Shown: in pieces, positions 6,546-11,679 of the stretch | Layout of the letters: every line of letters starts with the position of its first letter | How positions within the stretch are numbered: position 1 is the first letter of the stretch | Origin: JANYCD01 sp043738385 | GTDB taxonomy: Bacteria; Pseudomonadota; Gammaproteobacteria; Burkholderiales; Rhodocyclaceae | Assembly: GCA_043738385.1 (NCBI GenBank) | Contig: JAYUGL010000228.1 | Coordinates: 1 to 11,679 of the forward strand | Length of the DNA stretch: 11,679 bases | Direction: 5' to 3' | The notes under the pieces: model-generated | Seen by the model: the letters and a program-made list of their open reading frames with translations, nothing else | What the model was told of the DNA's origin: nothing | The model's database searches: none | Made by a program: the position numbers and the translations under genes

Positions 6546-8501
6546 ATGACCGATACCACCGCACAATCGTCGTCCCGCGAAACCCTGGGTTTTCAGACCG
6601 AAGTGAAGCAGCTGCTTCACCTGATGATCCATTCCATGTATTCCAACCGCGAAATATTCCTGCGGGAACTGGTTTCCAATGCTTCCGACGCCTGCGACAA
6701 ACTGCGCTTCGAGGCCTTGCATAACGGCGCGCTGTTTGAGTCCGACCCGGATCTGAAGATTCGCCTTGTCTATGACAAGGAACTGCGCACCTTGACCATT
6801 ACCGACAATGGCGTCGGCATGAGCCGCGAAGAGGTGATCGCCAATCTTGGCACCATCGCCCGGTCCGGCACCCGCGAGTTCTTTTCCAAGCTCAGCGGTG
6901 ACCAGAAGCAGGACGCCAATCTGATCGGCCAGTTCGGCGTTGGCTTCTACTCATCCTTCATGGTCGCCGAGAAGGTGATTGTGCTTACCCGTCGCGCCGG
7001 GCTGGAGCCGAACCAGGGCGTCAGATGGGAGTCGGAAGGGGCAGGCGAATTCAATATCGAAATGGTCGAGCGTGCGGCACGCGGCACCGAGATTACCCTG
7101 CACTTGCGCGAAGGACAGGATGACCTGCTCTCCGGCTGGAAATTGCGCTCCATCATACGCAAGTACTCCGACCACATCGTCCAGCCGATTGTGATGCACA
7201 AGGAAGAATGGAACGAAGACAAGAAGGAACAGGTCGCCACCGCCGAGGACGAAACCATCAACCAGGCATCGGCCCTGTGGGCGCGCGCCAAGAGCGAAAT
7301 AACCGAGGAGCAGTACAAAGAGTTCTACAAGCACGTCAGCCATGATTTCGAAGACCCGCTGGCCTGGGCGCATGCCCGGGTGGAAGGCAAAAGCGAGTAC
7401 ACCCAGCTGCTCTACGTCCCCGCGCATGCGCCTTTCGATTTGTTTGATCGCCAGCAGCGCCACGGCATCAAGCTTTATGTGCGGCGCGTATTCATCATGG
7501 ACGATGCCGAGCAGCTGCTGCCGGCCTACTTGCGCTTTGTGCGTGGTGTGGTCGACTCTGCCGATCTGCCGCTTAACGTGTCGCGCGAAATTCTTCAGGA
7601 GTCGAAGGATATCGAGGCCATCCGCAATGGCTGTACCAAGAAGATCCTCGGCGTCCTCGAAGACCTGGCGCTCAGTGATCAACCCGGCGACAAAGACAAG
7701 TACACGAAATTCTGGGGCGAGTTCGGCAAGGTGTTGAAGGAAGGTATCGGTGAGGATTTCGCCAACAAGGAGAGAGTCGCCAAACTGCTGCGTTTTGCCT
7801 CGACGCATGTGGACACGCGTGAAGAGACCGTTGCCCTTGCCGATTATCTTGGTCGCATGAAGGAAGGTCAGGACAAGATCTACTACGTGACGGCCGATAG
7901 TTTCAACGCGGCGAAGAATAGCCCCCATCTCGAAATTTTCCGCAAAAAGGGTATCGAGGTGTTGCTGCTGTCAGACCGGGTGGACGAGTGGGTGGCAAGC
8001 CATCTCACCGAGTTCGACGGCAAGTCGCTGGTCTCGGTTGCTAAAGGTGATCTAGATCTTGGCAGTTTGGAAGACGAAGCCGAGAAACAGGCACAGCAAA
8101 CCGCCAGCGACGAATTCAAGGAGCTGGTGGAGAAGATCAAAAGCAGTCTGGGCGAACGGGTGAAGGAAGTGCGTGTGACCCACCGTCTGACCGACAGCCC
8201 CGCCTGCCTGGTGGCCGATGAGCACGATCTCAGCGGAAACCTGGCCCGCATCCTCAAGGCAGCGGGACAGAGCGCGCCTGCCAGTGCGCCGATTCTTGAG
8301 ATCAATCCGCAGCACCCGGTGGTGTTGCGGCTCAGGGGCGAAGACAGCCGATTCGACGACTGGGCATCGGTGTTGTTCGATCAGGCGCTGTTGGCTGAAG
8401 GCGGACAGCTCGACGACCCCGCAACTTTCGTCAAGCGCATGAACCAGCTGATGCTGGACATCAGCGCGAATTCCCCCTCGGGAATCATCGTCACGCCGTG
8501 A
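6546..8501 (+). CDS. htpG: Molecular chaperone HtpG (Hsp90)
   Basis: This is the bacterial Hsp90, an ATP-driven dimeric chaperone of the cytoplasm, 651 residues long (family usually about 620-650). The N-terminal GHKL ATPase domain shows REIFLRELVSNASDACDKLR with catalytic E41 and N45, TDNGVGM (87-92 with D87), GTIARSGT and GQFGVGFYSSFMVA (128-141). The middle domain includes the conserved segment LPLNVSREILQES with the ATP-contacting Arg. The C-terminal dimerisation domain includes the conserved DSPACLV and a tail that ends in NSPSGIIVTP without an MEEVD motif, as expected for bacteria. GGGAGG at 6533-6538, 7 nt before ATG 6546, fixes the start. An in-frame TTG at 6531 would place the ribosome site inside the gene. 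A sigma32 promoter precedes it. The stop codon overlaps the start of the next gene (GTGA), so the two are co-translated. Confidence 0.98.
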   Translation: MTDTTAQSSSRETLGFQTEVKQLLHLMIHSMYSNREIFLRELVSNASDACDKLRFEALHNGALFESDPDLKIRLVYDKELRTLTITDNGVGMSREEVIANLGTIARSGTREFFSKLSGDQKQDANLIGQFGVGFYSSFMVAEKVIVLTRRAGLEPNQGVRWESEGAGEFNIEMVERAARGTEITLHLREGQDDLLSGWKLRSIIRKYSDHIVQPIVMHKEEWNEDKKEQVATAEDETINQASALWARAKSEITEEQYKEFYKHVSHDFEDPLAWAHARVEGKSEYTQLLYVPAHAPFDLFDRQQRHGIKLYVRRVFIMDDAEQLLPAYLRFVRGVVDSADLPLNVSREILQESKDIEAIRNGCTKKILGVLEDLALSDQPGDKDKYTKFWGEFGKVLKEGIGEDFANKERVAKLLRFASTHVDTREETVALADYLGRMKEGQDKIYYVTADSFNAAKNSPHLEIFRKKGIEVLLLSDRVDEWVASHLTEFDGKSLVSVAKGDLDLGSLEDEAEKQAQQTASDEFKELVEKIKSSLGERVKEVRVTHRLTDSPACLVADEHDLSGNLARILKAAGQSAPASAPILEINPQHPVVLRLRGEDSRFDDWASVLFDQALLAEGGQLDDPATFVKRMNQLMLDISANSPSGIIVTP

Positions 8502-8980
8502 CCCTTTTGCGCGGGCTGCCCCCGATCATCGATGGGCAAGCCCGCGTTCTGATCCTCGGCAGTTTTCCGTCGGCGGCTTCATTGGCGCAGCAGCAGTACT
8601 ACGCCCATCGCCAGAATCAACTCTGGCGGATACTCGGCGCGCTGCTGGATGCGCCGCTGCCAACGATGGACTATGCTGCCCGGCAGTCGGCGGTCATCGC
8701 GGCGGGCATCGCCATCTGGGACGTATTCGCCACCTGCGAAAGGGCGGGCAGCCTCGATTCGGCCATCCGCAACGGCGTGGCCAACGACTTCAGCAAACTG
8801 AAAAAGCTAACCCCGCATTTGCACAGGATCTGCTTCAACGGCCAGATTGCGGGCAGATTTAGCGCCAAACTGGCAGGCTTGGCCTACGAAACCGTCATCC
8901 TGCCTTCCACCAGTCCGGCCTACACCCTGGCCTTCGACAAGAAGCTGGAACAGTGGCGCACTGGAATGGCATTGCCATAG
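8498..8980 (+). CDS. Hypoxanthine-DNA glycosylase (UDG superfamily, family 6)
   Basis: This is a 160-residue base-excision repair enzyme of the uracil-DNA glycosylase superfamily, predicted to remove deaminated adenine (hypoxanthine) and possibly other deaminated bases. Motif 1 is LILGSFPSAASLAQQQYYAH and continues to RQNQLWRIL, with N40 at the position of the family 6 catalytic Asn. Motif 2 is ILPSTSPAYT (135-143), the DNA-binding loop. The segment AIWDVFATCERAGSLDSAI is also typical of the family. The GTG start overlaps the htpG stop (GTGA at 8498-8501), implying translational coupling. With no promoter visible between them, the gene should be heat-inducible through the htpG sigma32 promoter. 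The assignment to family 6 (and not the related Mug type) rests on the GSFP...YYA...N-Q-L-W pattern recalled from known members; exact substrate range is not visible. Confidence 0.86.
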   Translation: MTLLRGLPPIIDGQARVLILGSFPSAASLAQQQYYAHRQNQLWRILGALLDAPLPTMDYAARQSAVIAAGIAIWDVFATCERAGSLDSAIRNGVANDFSKLKKLTPHLHRICFNGQIAGRFSAKLAGLAYETVILPSTSPAYTLAFDKKLEQWRTGMALP

Positions 8981-8986
8981 TTGGCA

Positions 8987-9016
8987 TTGAGCGCCGGGCC
9001 CGATGTCGGCTATAGT
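8987..9016 (+). promoter_or_regulatory. Sigma70 promoter for the GspE/PilB-like gene
   Basis: TTGAGC (8987-8992) and TATAGT (9011-9016) are 18 nt apart and resemble the sigma70 consensus. Transcription would start around 9023, followed at once by the ribosome site GGGAG (9027-9031), so the leader is short. The promoter lies just past the glycosylase stop codon and separates this gene from the htpG operon. Confidence 0.6.
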
Positions 9017-9040
9017 GCGCGGAATTGGGAGATATCTTTT

Positions 9041-10831
9041 ATGAGCACCCCTGCCACCGTTGTACCACTGCCTGCTGATCACCGTCTGACATTGAACGAG
9101 GTGATGGATGCCCTGGTCACGACCGGCGAGGTCGAAATCTCGATTGCGGAAAAATTCAAGCAGGAACGCCGCTATTTCAAGGGTGATGCGCATCCGCTGA
9201 TCAATATCGCCGAGCAACGTTGGAAGTCAGCCAAACCGCCACATCGAATTCTGGACCTGGAAACCCTGACGCAATGGCTGGCCGAATGGTCTGGCCTGGT
9301 TTACTACCACATTGATCCGCTCAAAATTAATTTTGTGGCGGTGACGGAAGTAATGAGCAACGCTTATGCGATACGCTTCCGGGTGCTGCCGGTGGAGGTG
9401 ACGCCTGATGAAGTCATCATCGCCACCGCCGAGCCGTTCCACCGGCTCTGGGAGAATGAGCTAAAACCTATATTGCGCAAGGAAATCCGCCGGGTCATTG
9501 CCAATCCGGATGAGATTTCCCGTTATCAGGTTGAGTTCTACAACCTCGCCAAGTCGGTCAAAGGCGCCTTGGTCACCGGCGACGCCTTTGGCAATGCCTC
9601 CAGCTTCGAACAGCTGGTCGAGTTGGGAAAAACCAACAAGCAGGTCGACGCTAATGACCAGCACATCGTCCGCATTGTCGACTGGCTCTGGATGTATGCT
9701 TTCGATCAGCGCGCCTCGGACATTCACATCGAACCGCGGCGCGATCTCGGTGTGGTGCGTTTCCGCATCGATGGCGTACTGCATCAGGTCTATCAGATTC
9801 CGATGGCGGTGCTGAATGCCATGACCAGTCGTATCAAGATCCTTGGACGAATGGATGTGGTGGAAAAGCGCCGTCCGCAGGATGGCCGCGTCAAAACCCG
9901 CAGACCAACCGGGCAGGAAGTGGAGTTGCGCTTGTCGACGTTGCCGACCGTGTTCGGTGAAAAACTGGTGATGCGTATCTTCGATCCTGAAGTGCTGGTC
10001 AAGAATTTCAGTGATCTAGGATTTTCCGAAGAGGATGCGACTCGCTGGCATGGGATGACGCAACAGCCAAACGGCATCATCCTGGTCACCGGACCGACCG
10101 GTTCGGGCAAGACCACAACACTGTACACAACGCTCAAGCAACTCGCTACCGACGATGTCAATGTGTGCACGCTGGAAGATCCAATCGAAATGGTCGAACC
10201 TTCCTTTAATCAGGTGCAGGTTCTATCTGATATTGGCATGGACTTTGCGGAAGGCATCCGTGCCCTGATGCGGCAGGATCCGGACATCATCATGGTGGGC
10301 GAAATCCGTGACCTGAAAACCGCCGACATGGCAATACAGGCTGCGCTGACCGGGCATTTGGTGTTGTCTACGCTGCACACCAACGATGCGGCTTCGGCCA
10401 TTACCCGTCTGCTTGATCTGGGTGTGCCATCTTACCTTTTGCAGTCCACACTGATTGGCGTAATGGCTCAGCGCCTGATCCGCACACTGTGCCCGCATTG
10501 CAAGAAAGCAGGGGGTATGCGTGCCGAGGATCAGGCCGCCTGGACCGCCATGGTGGCCCCCTGGAAATCCGCCATGCCAAGCCAGATATACCATCCTCAG
10601 GGTTGCCTGGAATGCCGTCGGACCGGTTATCAGGGGCGCATGGGCCTTTATGAAATCCTGACGCTGTCGCCTGATGTGAGGAAGTTGATTCAGGATCAAA
10701 CCGATCTTGCGCGCTTGCGCGAACAGGCGGCAAAGGAAGGGATGAAGCCTTTGCGCATATCGGGTGCGCGAAAAGTTGCGGCAGGACTGACGACAATTGA
10801 AGAGGTGATGAAGATCGCGCCGCCAGCGTAG
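9041..10831 (+). CDS. GspE/PilB-family type II secretion / type IV pilus ATPase
   Basis: This is a 596-residue hexameric secretion or pilus-assembly ATPase of the cytoplasm. The N-terminal part (about 1-170) corresponds to the MshEN/T2SSE-N domain. The nucleotide-binding part has the ASDIHIEP motif (225-232), RPQDGRV, Walker A GPTGSGKTTT (351-360), Asp box LEDPIE (378-383), Walker B-like RQDPDIIMVGEIRD (411-424) and His box STLHTNDA (443-450). A four-cysteine zinc site (C484, C487, C522, C525) is as in GspE and PilB. GGGAG at 9027-9031 supports ATG 9041; the frame is open upstream to a TTG at 8981, which would include the promoter. No pseudopilin, inner-membrane or secretin gene is nearby, so the partner complex cannot be told and no symbol is given. 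Some betaproteobacteria carry such orphan PilB-like genes. Confidence 0.93.
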   Translation: MSTPATVVPLPADHRLTLNEVMDALVTTGEVEISIAEKFKQERRYFKGDAHPLINIAEQRWKSAKPPHRILDLETLTQWLAEWSGLVYYHIDPLKINFVAVTEVMSNAYAIRFRVLPVEVTPDEVIIATAEPFHRLWENELKPILRKEIRRVIANPDEISRYQVEFYNLAKSVKGALVTGDAFGNASSFEQLVELGKTNKQVDANDQHIVRIVDWLWMYAFDQRASDIHIEPRRDLGVVRFRIDGVLHQVYQIPMAVLNAMTSRIKILGRMDVVEKRRPQDGRVKTRRPTGQEVELRLSTLPTVFGEKLVMRIFDPEVLVKNFSDLGFSEEDATRWHGMTQQPNGIILVTGPTGSGKTTTLYTTLKQLATDDVNVCTLEDPIEMVEPSFNQVQVLSDIGMDFAEGIRALMRQDPDIIMVGEIRDLKTADMAIQAALTGHLVLSTLHTNDAASAITRLLDLGVPSYLLQSTLIGVMAQRLIRTLCPHCKKAGGMRAEDQAAWTAMVAPWKSAMPSQIYHPQGCLECRRTGYQGRMGLYEILTLSPDVRKLIQDQTDLARLREQAAKEGMKPLRISGARKVAAGLTTIEEVMKIAPPA

Positions 10832-10855
10832 TGACGCTGGTCGCCTAGTGGCGCG
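10816..10855. terminator. Nested inverted repeat between convergent genes
   Basis: CCAGCGT (10823-10829), the loop AGTG and ACGCTGG (10834-10840) form a perfect 7-bp stem that spans the stop codon of the ATPase gene. An outer repeat CGCGCC (10816-10821) pairs with GGCGCG (10850-10855). The structure sits between the convergent ends of the ATPase gene and the FecR remnant and could stop transcription from either side. There is no T-run, so intrinsic termination is doubtful. Confidence 0.4.
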
Positions 10856-11139
10856 TGCCGGGCTTGCCGTCGAACGGCGGAACCCTGCCGACCAGTTGTT
10901 CCAGCAGGGTGAGTTCGATGTCGGTGTGATTAATGATTTCCGCCGCCACCATGACGGTGGACATCTTTGCGGCGGCGTTGATGTAGAGCGGGTGGTCATG
11001 GTGCTTGGTGTGTATCACTTCCCGTTCCTGGGGTGCTGCGGTTGGCGTGATTTCGGCCTCACCGTAGCAAAGGCAGAAGTAGGCTCGGCTCTCCTCGGCT
11101 TCGACGTAGCACCCAGTGCCGCGAATGCCGATGGCGGCG
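10845..11139 (-). pseudogene. 3' fragment of a FecR-domain gene, cut by a cassette array
   Basis: From 11139 to the TAG at 10847-10845 the minus strand encodes the C-terminal part of a FecR-like protein: AAIGIRGTGCYVEAEESRAYFCLCYGEAEI, then HTKHHDHPLYI, and the end NHTDIELTLLEQLVGRVPPF. FecR-domain proteins are periplasmic or membrane-linked regulators, and the TxTIGIRGTG block normally sits in the middle of a protein with a signal peptide and FecR domain before it. Here similarity stops at the IGIRGTG block. Farther upstream on this strand the frame runs into unrelated sequence (LLLLLM) and a TGA at about 11190. The break falls on GTTGGGC (11139-11145), an integron core site. ATG 11147 could start a 100-residue protein by chance, but it has no ribosome site and no secretion signal. 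I infer disruption by cassette insertion. The complete C-terminus is intact. Confidence 0.75.
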
Positions 11140-11145
11140 TTGGGC
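11139..11145 (+). other. Integron core recombination site at the array boundary (GTTGGGC)
   Basis: GTTGGGC matches the GTTRRRY consensus. It is the exact complement of the R'' box GCCCAAC (11440-11446) of the attC that closes the first cassette, which is the relation expected between the start of a cassette and its own attC. Strand exchange occurs after the G, so host sequence ends at 11139 and the cassette begins at 11140. A full attI or attC is not recognisable on the left. This suggests a secondary site within the FecR-like gene. Confidence 0.7.
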
Positions 11146-11504
11146 ATCAGGAGGAGGAGAAGATGGATAGAGACCTTGAGCAGATGTCACACGAGCAGCT
11201 CATCGAAGAGGCTAAGAAGCTACGACAAGGCATCCGTGAGCATCGCGACAGCAATCGGCATGAGCTCTGCTGGCACCACCCGGCACTGTGGGGCCTGCTT
11301 CCGGAAAAGAGCGATCCATTGCCCGTAGTGCCGGATTGGCCGCAGTTTCTTCAGGGTTGTCTAAAGTATCGGCAGTCGCTTGACGAACAAGCACCGACTG
11401 CGCCGCGCACGAAGAAGTCATACCGAGAGTAAATCTGCTGCCCAACAAGTGGTTCAGCGGACGGTCCTCGCGCTGCGCGCTCGGCCCGCCGCTGAACCAC
11501 GGCG
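11140..11504 (+). mobile_element. Integron gene cassette 1 (365 bp)
   Basis: The cassette starts at TTGGGC, has a 23-nt leader with AGGAGG repeats, a single 89-codon gene, and ends in the G of GTTAGGC in its attC. Size, one-gene content, compact leader, plus-strand orientation and the complementary core boxes all fit a typical integron cassette. No promoter is visible inside it, so expression would depend on outside transcription. Confidence 0.85.
11163..11432 (+). CDS. Cassette-borne small protein of unknown function, 89 aa
   Basis: The protein begins MDRDLEQMSHEQLIEEAKKL, a helical, heptad-like segment (about residues 5-27) rich in Leu, Glu and Lys. A conserved-looking block follows, HELCWHHPALWGLLPEK (33-49), with Cys36, His38 and His39 close together, then PLPVVPDWPQF and GCLKYRQSLDEQ. 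There is no signal peptide or membrane segment, so it should be cytoplasmic. Cys36-x-His38-His39 with the earlier His33 could bind a metal, but this is a guess. I recall similar short proteins carried by integron cassettes and scattered in proteobacteria, without a known function. Start: ATG 11163 follows AGGAGGAGG with 5 nt spacing. The frame is open farther upstream, but that stretch is antisense to the FecR fragment and outside the cassette. The attC begins 7 nt after the stop. Confidence 0.85.
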   Translation: MDRDLEQMSHEQLIEEAKKLRQGIREHRDSNRHELCWHHPALWGLLPEKSDPLPVVPDWPQFLQGCLKYRQSLDEQAPTAPRTKKSYRE

Positions 11505-11510
11505 TTAGGC
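11440..11510 (+). repeat. attC recombination site (59-base element), 71 bp
   Basis: R'' is GCCCAAC (11440-11446, consensus RYYYAAC) and R' is GTTAGGC (11504-11510, GTTRRRY). Between them GTGGTTCAGCGG (11449-11460) pairs perfectly with CCGCTGAACCAC (11489-11500), a 12-bp stem forming the L''/L' arm. A GC-rich end with CGCGC-T-GCGCG (11469-11479) is the variable terminal structure. R'' and R' pair with one mismatch. The site is recombined as a single-stranded hairpin by an integron integrase, with cleavage after G11504. I do not see an extrahelical base within the 12-bp arm. Confidence 0.93.
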
Positions 11511-11530
11511 GGACAATCGAAGGAGGCCGG

Positions 11531-11679
11531 ATGACAGATGGCAGATTGCGTGGGCCGTCGGTCAGAACGTTCACACGAATGGCGGGGCGTATCGCTTTGA
11601 CTGTCATGGCTGTCTTGCTCATCTCGCTGCTCGTTCTTGTCGGCGTCTTGCTCTTCATGAGTCCGGGAACCCCGAAACC
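11531..11679 (+). CDS. Start of the second cassette's gene: membrane-anchored protein (partial)
   Basis: The second cassette begins at 11505 (TTAGGC). Its gene starts at ATG 11531 after AGGAGG (11521-11526, 4 nt spacing), and 49 codons are present before the window ends. The N-terminus is basic (MTDGRLRGPSVRTFTRMAGR), followed by one strong hydrophobic helix at about residues 20-42 (IALTVMAVLLISLLVLVGVL), then FMSPGTPK. This is an uncleaved anchor or long signal peptide with the bulk of the protein expected outside the cytoplasm. The MSPGTPK after the helix recalls some anchored alpha/beta hydrolases, but the piece is too short to decide. The gene continues past the window, and its attC is not seen. 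Confidence 0.75.
   Translation, partial: MTDGRLRGPSVRTFTRMAGRIALTVMAVLLISLLVLVGVLLFMSPGTPK

Noticed and set aside
6951..7928. 325-codon open frame antisense to htpG
   Set aside because: It lies entirely inside a highly conserved htpG, has no recognisable family content, and is explained by GC-rich codon bias on the opposite strand.
10223..10999. 258-codon open frame antisense to the ATPase gene
   Set aside because: It overlaps the conserved Walker and zinc-site region of the ATPase and the FecR fragment; the composition is typical of a shadow frame.
10848..11162. Upstream extension of the 89-aa cassette gene to 194 codons
   Set aside because: The added part is antisense to the FecR fragment and lies outside the cassette; a strong ribosome site marks ATG 11163.
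1..11679. CRISPR array, rRNA, insertion sequence or integrase gene
   Set aside because: No regularly spaced repeats, rRNA motifs, transposase or tyrosine recombinase frames were seen on either strand.

Overview
The window looks like chromosome of a betaproteobacterium, probably Nitrosomonadales-like (inference from protein families, moderate GC, and standard sigma70 and sigma32 promoter grammar; not proven). Most of it is ordinary housekeeping. The right end enters a mobile integron cassette array, and one gene in the middle is decaying.

Left part (1-2854). A tRNA-Arg(CCU) on the minus strand is followed on the plus strand by an exported PrxQ/Bcp-type peroxiredoxin, a RutE-like nitroreductase and threonine synthase (thrC). 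A hairpin with a T-run, carrying TATAAT in its loop, sits just before thrC.

Middle (2878-6474). On the minus strand lie a 45-residue two-helix membrane protein with a good sigma70 promoter and a sapC gene broken by a nonsense codon and a frameshift. They are followed by an OmpR-EnvZ type two-component system, read regulator first. Divergent from the regulator is a small exported protein with three tandem PEERQ repeats (DUF3106-like). An OmpR-like box lies in the divergent gap, so the layout recalls cpxP facing cpxRA.

Right part (6487-10831). A near-consensus sigma32 promoter drives htpG. The htpG stop overlaps the start of a hypoxanthine/uracil-DNA glycosylase, so a repair enzyme appears to be tied to a heat-shock operon. 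An orphan GspE/PilB-family secretion or pilus ATPase follows under its own promoter.

Right edge (10845-11679). The 3' part of a FecR-domain gene on the minus strand is cut at a GTTGGGC integron core site. From that point an integron cassette begins: a 23-nt leader with a strong ribosome site, an 89-codon gene of unknown function and a 71-bp attC. The attC R'' box (GCCCAAC) is the exact complement of the core at the start of the cassette, which fixes the boundaries at 11140-11504. A second cassette, with a membrane-anchored product, runs off the window. No integrase gene is visible. The junction looks like insertion of cassettes into a chromosomal gene at a secondary or recruited site and is the most interesting part of the window.
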